DNA of 64,000 bases, from positions 25,010 to 89,009 of the forward strand of contig CAUYUJ010002058.1 in the NCBI GenBank assembly GCA_963575745.1, in the 5' to 3' direction. Under the pieces are notes generated by a model that was not told the origin of the DNA, did no database searches, and saw only the letters and a list, made by a program, of their open reading frames with translations. This stretch comes from Prorocentrum cordatum. Taxonomy: Eukaryota; Sar; Dinophyceae; Prorocentrales; Prorocentraceae. This document shows positions 1 to 9,716 of the stretch, one piece after another (the first letter of the stretch is position 1; each line of letters begins with the position of its first letter). The position numbers and the translations under genes are program-made.

Positions 1-23
1 GGTGGTGGTGGTGGTGGTGGGGG

Positions 24-54
<31 letters not shown>

Positions 55-145
55 GGTGTCGGTACTGGTGCTGGTGGTGGTTGTGTGGTGGTGGTGGTGG
101 TGGTGGTGGTGGTGGTGGTGGTGGTGGTGGTGGTGGTGGTGGTGG
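1..145. repeat. (GGT)n microsatellite
   Basis: Almost pure GGT trinucleotide repeat with a few interruptions near 50-85. It abuts a single-copy-looking segment that recurs at 62975, where the flank is also GT-rich. Open frames here are poly-Val, poly-Trp or poly-Gly artefacts. Confidence 0.95.
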
Positions 146-480
146 CGGTGCGGCGCGGTGGTGGCGGGCGGATGGGCGCGCGAGAAAAAGGCCCGCGCTG
201 GGGCGAGAACGCCATCCTGAACGACGGAGGCCAAACACCGATTCGAAAATGAGGCCCACGCTGCAGCGGGAGCACGATTCGGAACGATTCGGGAGCAGAA
301 ATGATGCCGGCGCCTCAACGAGAGCAGCATTTTGGGAAAAAATGACGCCGGCGCCTCAGCGAGAGTCGTTTCCCGGGATTTCCCGGGCATCCTGTGTGTA
401 AAAAACACTATGCGGAGGGTGCGCGGCCATCACCCGGACGCCATCAGGGGAAGAGGGAGAGTATTTCATATTGAGTAATT
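146..480 (+). repeat. Dispersed segment, left copy (partner at 62975-63305)
   Basis: The run from GCGGTGCGGCGCGG through GAGTAATTGTGG is closely matched, in the same orientation, at 62975-63305. Inside it, a motif of the form G-A-x-G-C-C-x-G-C-G-C-T/C followed by (A/G)CGAGAG recurs about four times, so the unit is itself a decayed ~50-bp tandem repeat. This copy has about 50 extra bases near 335-385. No coding frame is credible. Confidence 0.85.
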
Positions 481-482
481 GT

Positions 483-679
483 GGGAGGAGGAGGAGGTGG
501 AGGAGGAGGGGGAAGCAGGAGGAGCCCACATGGAGGAAGGGGAGAAGAATGAAGGCAGGGATAGATGAGGCGGCGGAGTAGGCGAGGAGGGAGGAGGAGG
601 AGAGGAGGAGGAGGAGGGGAAGGGAGGAGGAGGAGGAGGAGGAGGGGAAGGGAGGAGGAGGAGGAGGATGAGGAGGAGG
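483..679. repeat. (GGA)n purine tract
   Basis: Long interrupted GGA/GGGA polypurine run. All ORFs across it are poly-Glu, poly-Arg, poly-Ser or poly-Pro artefacts. Confidence 0.95.
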
Positions 680-1092
680 AACACAACCGTGGAAAGGATA
701 TTGCTGCCCCACTTTGGTATCGAAAACAAGCGGGGAGGCCAGACTCCAACCAATCCTCTTGAAGGACAAGACCATGGCCCCTAAGGGACCTCGAACTCTT
801 GCCAAGCGGTTCGGGGTCGAGCCCATGAGGATCTATCCTTTGAGGCTGGGTGGTATCGCCAAGGAGGTTTTCGTCGTAGCGAACTACACGTTTACTCTGA
901 ACCCAAGGTTTGGCCTCAGGTTGGGGCCTTATGGGTGCCTGCACCAGTAGCCTCGGTGGCTTGACATACTGGCACCAAACAATTGTCCACTACTGACATA
1001 CGTAGGCATACTGGCCTGCGAGGAGACATCGGGTCATGATCCCAGGTGTTGACATCCAGGATGCGCTCCCCGACGGGCTCGCTGCACCAGAA
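680..1092. other. Unassigned non-repetitive DNA
   Basis: Ordinary-complexity sequence between the GGA tract and the minus-strand LINE relic. A minus-strand open stretch (about 670-944) could be the downstream continuation of the relic, but no motif could be recognised. Confidence 0.4.
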
Positions 1093-2756
1093 TTAGTCCA
1101 AAACCGATTGGGTTCTCTTGGTTCGGTAGGTCGGGACTTGCGGGGTCCCCAGCTTCATCGAGGCCATGTAAAGGAAATCCACACTCTCGAATCTCGACGG
1201 GGCCAGATTGAAACCTCGAATCACAATAATCAGAACGTGTTCAGCATCTTGTTGGACTGCAAGGTCTGCTGACAGGCCTGGTTTGACCCCCTTCAGCCCA
1301 GCTGAAGCCTTGCAATACGCGCACATGAGTCCTATCTTGGGCATGCTGGGCAGGTCGAGCAAAACGCTTATGAGCCTGCTGCGGTCAATCCCAGGGATCG
1401 ACATGTTGGACATGCCGATCTCTAGGTTGCTCTTGACAAAGATGGCTACCGTTGTCCTTGATGTCTCCTGGGGCAGTGTGGGCATGCCATCCCTCGAGCT
1501 GGCACCACTGTACTTGCTGTGTGGTCATATCATCATTACGTAGCCTGTGTTCCTGGACACAGATCAGCATGACTTTGCACGCCCTTTTGGAAATAATGCA
1601 CTTCTTGCAGGTACTCCAGCTGCAGGCTGAATACTCAACGGTGACCCTTTGGCCTCTGCTGTCGAGATCGCTGCTGCCGCTGCCTCCTTGAGCTTCTTGG
1701 TGCCGTCGGCCTTCCAGCTCTCTATGAGGCTGGACTTCTCGTGGAGCTCCCCCGTTGTGCGCCTGTAGCCGCTGAAGGCGCGGGGCGAGTTCTCGTCCTC
1801 GTCTCTGGATGGCACCGGTCAGTCCACAACTCCTGAGCCGACGGCAGCAGCCGCCGCAGTTGTTGCTTCAGGTCCTTGGGCTGGTGCTGGTGCGGCCTGG
1901 ACTCGGGCGGTGGCGCGTTCGTGTTGCATGTGCAGCTGGCGGAAGAGCGGGCAAGAGCTCTGGTACGACTCCACCTCGAGGAGCTTTAGCTTGCAGGGCA
2001 GCGTAGAGCATCTAGGCTACGTCTGTGGTCTCCGCTGCTTCTTGTGCTGCCGCTGTAGCTGCCATGGCCAGTTGATCTTCTAGCTGCTGGACTTCACTCG
2101 TTCTGCTGGCAACTCATTGAGCTTCTCTTTGTGCTGGTCGGCCAGATTGGCAATCGGGTCCTCGTAGTCCTGAATGTCCGTCTCGTTTGTGGCGATCTTG
2201 GCTTTGACCGTCTGCACTTGGCCGTTGGGGGGCTGGGTCTGCTAGTAGGGGCTCTTTCCCCGCAGGGCTGCACTATGGGCATGCTTGAGGTATTCAAGTG
2301 CGTCGATGTACTTCTTGTCCTGGACCCCACCTGTTTCTTCCAGAAGGGGACCTGAGCTTGGGCCAAGGACACTGGATCTGGAGGGCCTTCGTCCGCTGAG
2401 TCAGGCTGGCGATCATCATGCTCGTCTGCTTTCGAGCAGGAAGGCTGACGGGAGCGGGCACGCCTCCATCCTGCAGGCTTGAAGCTGTCGCGTTCGCCAC
2501 ACCCTTTCTCCTCATGCTGAGAACTGTCCCGATGGTAGTGGCGCTTCTGGAACTTCGTGCCACGCTGACTGCACCAATCTGCTCGGTTGGCCCACGCCCA
2601 GCCGTTGCGTTCCCGCTTGCTGCAGCACACGTAGCGAGACATTGCGGGACCAGAGCTGTCTGAAATAAGACAGTCACGGTGAAAGTCTTGAGGATGGTTT
2701 AGTGATGCAGCTCGAAGCGCCAGGGCGTCAGTTTCGAATTTGAGCCAAAATTGCAA
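1093..2756 (-). pseudogene. Decayed LINE relic: ORF1 and AP-endonuclease, minus strand
   Basis: Read on the minus strand, three open pieces follow one another in different frames. Piece 2756-2094 is a basic, Ser/Arg-rich protein with an A-D-W-C-S-Q-R-G-T-K-F patch, which resembles a RanBP2-like zinc ribbon missing some cysteines. Piece 1570-1385 starts L-I-C-V-Q-E-H-R-L, the Gln-Glu motif of LINE-type apurinic endonucleases, followed by Trp-rich sequence. Piece 1485-1093 carries V-A-I-F-V, like the G-G-x-A-I-F-V strand that follows in that fold. The order (ORF1, then endonuclease) is that of dinoflagellate LINEs. At least two frameshifts separate the parts and no RT was found downstream, so this is a truncated dead copy. 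The family call is inference from motifs; exact ends are unknown. Confidence 0.55.
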
Positions 2757-2761
2757 CGGGC

Positions 2762-3412
2762 AGGGAGGAGGAGGAGGAGGAGGAGGAGCAGCAGCAGCAG
2801 GACCAGGAGCAGGAGGAGGAGGAGGAGATGGAGATTGATGCTGGGGTACGTGCGAGGAGATGGAGATGGATGTAGGAGGAGAGGAGGGTGAGGAGGAGGA
2901 GGAGGAGGAGGAGGAGGAGGAGGAGAAGGCTAAGCGAGCACGAAGGGGAGAGGTGGAAGAGCGAGGAGGAGGGGAGAGGAGGGGAGAAGGAGGAAGGAAG
3001 GTAGGGGAGGAGGAGGCGGAAGGAAGAAGGAGGAGGAGGAGGAGGAGGAGGAGGAGGAGAGGAAGCGAGGAGGAGGAGCGAGGAGGAGACGGTGGGGATG
3101 AGGAGGAGGAGGAGGGAGGAGAGGAAGGAGGAGGGGAGGAGGAGGAGCGAGGCGGAGGAGGCGAGGAGGAGAGGTGGGGGCATGATGAGGAGCGAGTCGA
3201 TGAGGAGGAGGAGGAGGAGGAGAGAGGAAAGGTATTGAGGCAGAGAGGGGCAGGAAAGAGGAGGAGGTATGGGCAGGACCTAGGAGGAGTAGGGGGATAA
3301 GCAAGGAACGAGGAGGAGGAGGAGGCGGACGAGGAGGAGGAGGATGACGAGGAGGAGGACGAGGAGGAGGGGGAGGGGGAGGAAAATAAAAGGGGGAGGA
3401 GGAGGAGGAACG
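2762..3412. repeat. (GGA)n purine tract, 650 bp
   Basis: Interrupted GGA/GAGGAG polypurine tract with short GCA and GAT interruptions. The long ORFs on both strands (Glu/Gly/Arg-rich on plus; Pro/Ser/Leu-rich on minus) are products of the triplet repeat. Confidence 0.95.
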
Positions 3413-4317
3413 ATGCCTGGTCTCTTCATCAGAGGCGTTTGTATGGCGTTCTTCGGAGGCGCCTGGCGATATTCGGGTGTTTGTGGAGATTTCCGCAGGG
3501 GGGGATGAGGGTGAGGTTGAGGACAAAGATAACGAGGGGTAACATAGACATTTTGATTTACTCAAGTTTACTTCTCTCTCATCCTCTCCCTCCTCCTCCC
3601 CTTCTTGGTCGGTGTCGTCGTCGCCCTTTCTCCCTGTTGATTAACATTATCCTGCCGCTGCTACTGCTCCACTCGAATGCGGTGGCTAGGCGCGATGCCC
3701 GTGCCATTCGGTCCAGCTGGCTGGCACTAGCTTATCAGCTCCAGGCCCGCCAAGACATGGTGACACTGCCCACTTGGGCACTATCAGCTCCAGGCTCAGC
3801 AAGACATCAGCTCCAGGCCCGGCACGTATCTTTGAGCTGCACTTGTTGGGCTACCCGGCCTCGGTACACCGCCCGCTGGTCCACAGTGCATCGTGGGTGT
3901 CCAGAGACATCGTTGCCCGCAACGACGTGCACCTGCAGTCAACGTGCAAGGTCGAGTGACATTCCCAAGGGTAGCCCTGCATCCTTGCCTCTTTAGCCTA
4001 TCCCTAGGCAATCCTTGTGTCAAATAACTTTGACTTGGGTGTCCAAGGGGCTTGCAGCATCCTTGCCGCGCAACCTTTTCATTCGCGTCGACAGTATGGT
4101 TGCAGCACTGGCGGGTGGCAATTCCAGGCCTCCCAGAAGGGGCCAGAGTATACAGGGCTAGATGATCATGACGCATTGCCGCGGTCGCAGAGGAGCCTCG
4201 AGGGGGGAGGAGGGGACCGTCGCGTGAGGGGCTCGTCACAGAAGAGTTCGGTTGGGCTGCGCCCAAAGGAGGCGGGTGATGATGGCGATGATGGTGGTGG
4301 GGATGGCGATGTTCAGC
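3413..4317. other. Intergenic DNA with short local duplications
   Basis: Mostly unique sequence. The phrase ATCAGCTCCAGGC recurs three times between 3735 and 3830, showing a small local tandem duplication. No recognisable gene; open frames lack motifs. Confidence 0.5.
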
Positions 4318-4397
4318 GGTTGATTTTTACACGCCGTCGGGGACGCCTGTCCCGGTGCGCCTGGGAAGTTAATAATTACCCCGGCGTGCCGCCGTAG
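4318..4397 (+). mobile_element. Half-copy of the foldback element seen at 59820
   Basis: The stretch TTTTACACGCCGTCGGGG ... GACGCCTGTCCCGG ... GGCGTGCCGCCGTAG matches one arm of the 179-bp palindromic element at 59820-59998. The second arm is missing, so this is a relic or solo arm. Confidence 0.6.
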
Positions 4398-4416
4398 TGG
4401 TGCAGATGAGTGCTCG

Positions 4417-4541
4417 ACTTGAACGATGTGTTGGCGATTTCGTGGGCCGCTTTCGTTTCGACGTCGTTTTGCAGCAAATGCGGATTGAGCACAAAAGAAG
4501 GGCCAACGAAAGCCCAGCGAGAACGAAAAACACCGTCTAGG
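4417..4541. mobile_element. MITE family C, degenerate copy
   Basis: Shares GCGATTTCGTGGGCCG and TCGTTTCGACxTCGTTTTGC in the same order and spacing with 23325-23452. It ends in AACACCGTCTAGG, the inverted form of the start of that copy. Its own left end is diverged. Confidence 0.6.
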
Positions 4542-4637
4542 CCGATCCATGGTGCATACTTCCCAGCCGCCCTGGGGCAGGCGCCCCCCCTGTTGCGGGA
4601 GAGCTTATCTTCTACTGCTCCTCTTGTGTTCAGCACG

Positions 4638-4740
4638 CGGTCCCCAGAAGTCCCGACCTTTTCCCAGGGGCTGTTTCTCGTCGCGTTTCGTTTTTGTTGA
4701 CGATCCCGGAGCCCAGCGAGGGAAGCCGAAAACGGCAGTA
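4638..4740 (+). repeat. Dispersed repeat (partner near 35808-35925)
   Basis: Contains TTTTCCCAGGG, GTTTTTGTTGACxxxCCC and GCCGAAAACGGC in the same order as the partner at ~35808. Purpose unknown; probably a fragment of a mobile repeat. Confidence 0.5.
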
Positions 4741-4827
4741 GATGATCCGTCGTGATTTCTCACCACGCGAGCATGCCTGGAAATCTGTAGGACGACGGCG
4801 ACAACGACGACGTCCACGGTGCCTCGG

Positions 4828-4921
4828 GGGTGGCTTAGGAGGAGGAGGAGGAGGAGGACGACGACGACGACGACGACGACGACGACCACGACGACGACGA
4901 CGACGATGACGACGACGACGA

Positions 4922-5010
<89 letters not shown>

Positions 5011-5027
5011 GCGGCGGCGGCCCCCGC
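4828..5027. repeat. (GGA)(CGA)n(CGG)n trinucleotide array
   Basis: Starts as GGA, becomes a ~150-bp pure ACG/CGA array with a few GATGAC variants, and ends in CGG. It gives poly-Thr, poly-Arg or poly-Asp in plus frames and poly-Val or poly-Ser on the minus strand; none is a gene. Confidence 0.95.
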
Positions 5028-5157
5028 GCAAGGCGCCGGCGTCTGCGAAGGCCCGCGGGCCCGCCGCTGCCGCGGCCCTCGCCCGCGCTCCCTCGCCCGC
5101 GCGCTCCGCGCGGCAGGGGGGTCGGCCGCGCCCTCGACGATGCGCCGTCCTTCGCGG

Positions 5158-5270
5158 ATGAGGAGGGGGAGGAGGGGGAGGAGGAGGAGGAGGAGGAGGA
5201 GGAGGAGGAGGAGGAGGAGGAGGAGGAGGACGAGGAGGAGGAGGAGGAGGAGGACGAGGAGGAAAGCCCA
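5158..5270. repeat. (GGA)n purine tract
   Basis: GGA repeat with a few GAC triplets, between two GC-rich segments that flank the 5' side of the large LINE. Confidence 0.95.
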
Positions 5271-5688
5271 TTTGGCCTCTGGCGGGCCCGCCGATCCCGA
5301 CCGATCCATCGGGGTCGGTCGCGCCTGCCGCCGCCCGATCGCTCGTGCGGTAGGCGGGGCGCTCGATCGGCCAGCCCGCGGGGCGGGGCTGAAGCGCGCC
5401 GCGCGCCATACCGCGGCGAGGGGGCCACCGTCGCCCCCCAGTCCCCTCGCCGCGGGGAGCGGCGCCTGCGGCCGCGGCAGCGGCACCCTCGGCAGCACGC
5501 CGCGCGGCTGGGCAGCCGCGCCAGAGCCCGCGTGGCATCGCCGCCAGAAGGACAGACGTGGTCAAGCGCGACTACTGCTTCGACTGGCAGCCGCGAAGGA
5601 GCTGCTTTGGGAGCACCACTCGGCGCAGCAGCACCAGCGCAACCAGCAGCGCAACGAGGACCAGCAGCACCAGATCAACCAGGACACA

Positions 5689-6645
5689 ATGCCGAAGGCG
5701 CCGTGGCAAGGATGGAAATGCATGAACAACAGGTGCGGAGCATGGAACTCAGATGCTCAGTGGTGGTGCAAATGCGGTCAGCCATGGAAAGGCAAAGTAC
5801 GAAACTGGAAGGAGATCGACGGAGACACCACCAAGTGAAACAATAATAAGAAGAAGAACCAGGACAGGGCCATTCAGGACGTGATCAAGGCCACGGCGCC
5901 ATCGACGGACCGTGAAGCACGAAAGAGCAGAAGATATGAGGACCCTCCAACGGATCACGAAATGCTGCGAGCCTTCAAGCATAAGACGGAGAAGGAGATG
6001 AGAATATTGGCAGGTATCATAGTTGCAAAGCTCCAGGACCAGCAAGAATTTATTCAGGAGACAAAAGACATGGCGGCGCTAAAGCACATGATGGTGATAA
6101 CACAACCTGCCAACAAGAAATTGTACGAGCTCCGAGCAAATCGAGACCGACTCCAAGGGAAGCTGGCGTCCTTGAGAAAGCAGCACAGACAGGTGGAATA
6201 ATATATGCAGAAAACAGAGAAGGAGTTAAGGCTGGCGATTAAGTACCTCACGGAGCAGGGGGCCATCGCCAACGAGGACGAGCTGGAAATGGCTGACATA
6301 TCTAGTTCAGAGGACAGCAACACCGACAGCGACAACAAGACCACAGAAGAACAAGAAAAGAGGAGGAAAGCGGAGGAAGAGGAACACAGGAGAAAGAGAA
6401 GAGAAGAAGCTGAGGATAACGATGCGAGAAAAGAGAAGCAAGAGAAGGACACGAAGAAGGAATGCCAGAAGGAGGAAGATCGGAGGAGGACCCAGGACGA
6501 AGAAGAAAGAATCCGAGCAAGCAAGGAGGAAATACCAAGAAGGAGAGAAGAAAACAGAGAAGAGATAATAAGAGCGACCAAGATGGAGGAATATAGAAAA
6601 GAAAAAGAGGAGATGCATAGGCATATAAAAAACTGGTCGACATGA
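5689..6645 (+). CDS. LINE ORF1, N-terminal part: zinc ribbon plus coiled coil
   Basis: The ATG at 5689 is followed by W-K-C-x4-C-x10-C-x-C-G, a RanBP2-like zinc ribbon of the kind found at the start of dinoflagellate LINE ORF1 proteins and expected to bind RNA. The same frame continues through a single TGA at 5836 and a TAA at 6199 into a Lys/Glu-rich helical stretch ending at 6643. Its last ~90 residues are almost entirely E, K, R and Q, a strong coiled-coil signature, and suit multimerisation of an ORF1 ribonucleoprotein. The two in-frame stops are either decay or sequencing error. The frame changes at about 6640 into the next segment. Function is inferred from position and composition, not from a catalytic motif. 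Confidence 0.6.
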
Positions 6646-7616
6646 CCAAGGAAATGGCGGAGAAAGTTAATGGAGCAACAAAATGAGCCATGACAGCAGA
6701 GGCAGCTGGACAGGAGCAGCACAACGAATACGAGCAACACGTCACGGAGCTAAGACAAATACTGGCACAATATCAGCATGGGCAGCATGGGAAGCACAAG
6801 CAAATGCAAGACACGACGATCCAGGCACGCGCCCAAATGAGGAATATGCAAGAAGAAAGAAGGCAAGAGAAGGAGGATATGGAGAATAGGCTGAGACAGG
6901 GAGAGGATGCACGCAGGAGGGGCATGCAGGCAATGCAGGAGCAGTATAAGAAAGAGGCTGAAGAAATGCGTGCGCAGGCACAAAGATGGCAGCAAACCAT
7001 ACAAGCCGACTACGCCAGACTCGCCAACATCGCCATGGAGGAAAAGGTACAGCGCGAGGCAGAGTTGAAGAAGAAAAAAGAGGAAACAGAGAGACAGCTG
7101 CAGGAAGAGATGCGGAGGCAACAAAAATGGCAAGAGGCACAGTTGGCGGCGCCGGGACAGCTGATGCGGGATGCAAAAGTACAGGAGCTCGCGCAACAAG
7201 CAGAGGAGGCGAGAAAACAAGAGGAGGCGGAGAAGCAGCAACGCCAGAGGAGGGAGAATATGAGGAAGTGGGAAGAAGACAAAGAGGAGCGGAGAAGGAA
7301 AAACAATTTCCGACCACAACATCCAGCGATCGACCCAACAGAAGAGATTGGGAGGCAGCGAGAGCTCGAGAACGAGGAAATGATCAGACAAGCAGAACAA
7401 CAGGAGACGGCAGAAGAGAAGCAGAACACCGAAGAGGCAGCAGATGATTATGAGAAGCAGACGGATGAGATGCTCAACCCCGCCGTGCCGATGCACGGAC
7501 CAGAATCAGACGAGGAAGGTGCATGGCGGGACTGGGAACAGCAAAAATGGAGGCCTCAAAGCGAATGGGCCCCGACAGCCGCAAAGATCACGAGACTGGT
7601 GCCAAGAGATATGTGA
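6642..7616 (+). CDS. LINE ORF1, central coiled-coil segment
   Basis: This is a shifted frame continuing ORF1. A TGA at 6684 interrupts it just before the ATG at 6690; it is then open for 308 codons. It is rich in Gln, Glu, Arg and Met (M-Q-E-Q-Y-K-K-E-A-E-type heptads), predicting long continuous coiled coil, with a Pro-containing acidic tail near the end. No enzyme motif is present. The high charge is partly inflated by purine-rich composition, so the homology value of this segment is low. A frame change near 7605-7616 leads to the next piece. Confidence 0.55.
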
Positions 7617-7632
7617 AGAAGATGACTACTAG

Positions 7633-8331
7633 CGGCATTGGAAGCAAAAACAAGAGGAGGAGAGACGGCGACACCAGGCAGAAGAAGAGGAACAAAGAGA
7701 GGCAGAAGAGGAGGAAGAGCTGAGGAAGAGAGAAGAGGAGGCAGAAAGGGAAGGCCAGAAGATGAAGCAGGCGGACCGCGAATCCAGATACACAATAGGA
7801 GCCGTCCCCATGTCTCAGATATACGTGACAGACATGAAGGAAGGGGAAGGGGGCATGGAGAATGCTAAAGAGGAGGAGAGCGGAAGCAAGGACGACGACA
7901 CCACTAAGGAGGAGGAGATAAGCAAGACGGTCACGCTGAACCCGCAATGCCAAGAGGCGAAAGAGGAGGAAGAGGGAGAGTGCATCCAGATCACAGAAAG
8001 TAGCGAAGCTGAGGGCGACACCGAGCCAGCGGACGCAGAAGCGGAGGACAGGCAGAAGGGGGCGAATATTTTTAGGAGAAGGGCAAGGACTCAGTTCTTC
8101 GCATTCACACCGCCCAGACAGGTAGACAGCGCTGAGAGCGCGGCAAGAGGACCTGCAAGGCAAAAGACACATGGCGGTGAAGAAGGTGGTGAGGACTTGC
8201 CCAAGAGGTGGGCTTTGAGGGCCCGCCCCCGACCTCCTCAATCGCGGGGCGGGGGGGTCGGGGGCAGCACAGACAGACGCCGGCCCCCAATAGGGGGCGC
8301 AAGTGTGAGCGAGCTCAGACTGGCACAGTGA
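7633..8331 (+). CDS. LINE ORF1, C-terminal charged segment
   Basis: Open in a third frame from just after a TAG at 7630. It begins with H-W-K-Q-K-Q-E-E-E-R-R-R coiled coil, continues through an internal ATG at 7762 and ends at a TGA at 8329. The middle holds an R-Y-T-I-G-A-V-P-M-S-Q-I-Y-V patch that looks like folded protein rather than low-complexity sequence, followed by an acidic linker. The last ~50 residues are GC-rich and Gly/Pro/Arg-rich. The role is unknown; by position it links ORF1 to the enzymatic part. Confidence 0.5.
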   Translation, partial: RHWKQKQEEERRRHQAEEEEQREAEEEEELRKREEEAEREGQKMKQADRESRYTIGAVPMSQIYVTDMKEGEGGMENAKEEESGSKDDDTTKEEEISKTVTLNPQCQEAKEEEEGECIQITESSEAEGDTEPADAEAEDRQKGANIFRRRARTQFFAFTPPRQVDSAESAARGPARQKTHGGEEGGEDLPKRWALRARPRPPQSRGGGVGGSTDRRRPPIGGASVSELRLAQ

Positions 8332-8336
8332 AAGGC

Positions 8337-8984
8337 AGCGACCAAGAGCGGCGGCATGCCCGAGCTCGACATCGCCAGCTACTTCGACGGCAGCGAGCCG
8401 CTCACCAAGAAGATGCAATATCATCGACAGCGAATTTAAAGGCGACAAACATTTTTGGCAAGAATTCATTCGGAGAGTTTGAATGCAACGAGGCTGGGAG
8501 CCATGGGTACCGCGCCAGCATTGACGACCTCCAGGACACAACGACTCGGCCTCGCGGCACGGGCAACGGCGACGCGACCACGGTGGGCAACCTACACGGA
8601 GGACGCGAGAGCAGACCCGACCAAGTGAGGACACCGAGACGATCTGCAACAGTCAGGGCACAGAGGCAGCTGGACCTCGACGCAGATAGATCAAGTAGTA
8701 GGAAGGGGCTCGGTGGCGACGGCGAGAGGAACATGAATGGCGACACGGAGGACGCAGAGAAGCTGCACTCAGGAGAAGGAAGAGACCGAGATGGCCCACA
8801 CGAAGACAGAGAAGACGAACGGGGGGGGGAGCATCTTCGAGATCAGCAGCGCAGAGGACAAAACGAAAGACCAGACCAACCAGGAGAGGCATGGATGGTA
8901 CAGCGCGAGATCCAGCCAGAGGAGATGCTCACATAATACCTTCGTCGGCGGCAACCGTTAGAAATAAGGACAGACACAGGCGAC
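8337..8984 (+). pseudogene. Low-confidence linker between ORF1 and RNase H
   Basis: Reading is uncertain. The frame used by the RNase H domain is open back to about 8208 apart from a TAA at 8934, giving a hydrophilic Asp/Arg/Gly-rich product. Another frame near 8420 gives I-I-D-S-E-F-K-G-D-K-H-F-W before a stop. Frame drift here fits decay of the linker. Confidence 0.35.
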
Positions 8985-9716
8985 ATGAAATTGCACGACT
9001 TTGCGGAACTTGCCATACGTATGTACCCGAAGAACGAGAAGCAACCGAATATCATCCACATACACACAGATGGGAGCTACAACGACGCGAAGCCAGAGGA
9101 TACGTCGTGGCCCATCGTTATCATCAAGCAAACAATGGATGGATGCAGCTTCTTGGGATACCTGACGGGCAAGGCAAAGGGAAGCACAATGCTAAAGCAA
9201 GAAGGACCACCAAACCACAACACAGGCGAGCTCACGGCTTTACTGTGGGCATACGTGGCAGCATATGCAAACTACAGAGAGTGCGAGGTCCACATCCACA
9301 CAGACTGCGCAGCAGCACGTGCAGCAGCGGATGGTACCTTGGCCATTGCAACGGACTGCGAACTATCGCGGCTGACGGCGCTGACAGCGGAAGAGGCGGG
9401 TAGAAGGATGAAAGTCACCAATCACTACGTGAAGGCCCACGACGGACGCCCATGGAATGAATTGGCAGACTCGGTAGCAAAGAACACAACTACTGAGGGG
9501 CCAAGCGTCCCAGAAGAGGTGGGCGACATCATCGACAGGCTTACTTATCAGAAAGATGACGAGTGGAAAGTACTCACGGACATGCAATATTCAGACAAGA
9601 AGGCATACCCGAACATCAACAAGGCGAACGAGACGGCGATGGAAAAAAATGATGGGAATTTGAGCACGAACAACAAAGGACTGATACGACACGCGCAGGA
9701 CCACAGTGGGCAGTGA
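8985..9716 (+). CDS. RNase H domain of the LINE
   Basis: An intact 243-codon frame from an ATG at 8985. It shows the full type-I RNase H active site: Asp29 in I-H-T-D-G-S-Y, Glu82 in N-T-G-E-L-T-A-L, Asp107 in I-H-T-D-C-A-A-A, and Asp162 in W-N-E-L-A-D-S-V-A-K, with His152 in K-A-H-D-G-R. This enzyme cleaves RNA in RNA/DNA hybrids and would remove template RNA during cDNA synthesis. It lies immediately upstream of the endonuclease frame, which starts in a different frame overlapping its stop. In I-, R1- and Tad-type LINEs RNase H normally follows the RT, so the position is odd. This is the best preserved domain of the element. Confidence 0.88.
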   Translation: MKLHDFAELAIRMYPKNEKQPNIIHIHTDGSYNDAKPEDTSWPIVIIKQTMDGCSFLGYLTGKAKGSTMLKQEGPPNHNTGELTALLWAYVAAYANYRECEVHIHTDCAAARAAADGTLAIATDCELSRLTALTAEEAGRRMKVTNHYVKAHDGRPWNELADSVAKNTTTEGPSVPEEVGDIIDRLTYQKDDEWKVLTDMQYSDKKAYPNINKANETAMEKNDGNLSTNNKGLIRHAQDHSGQ

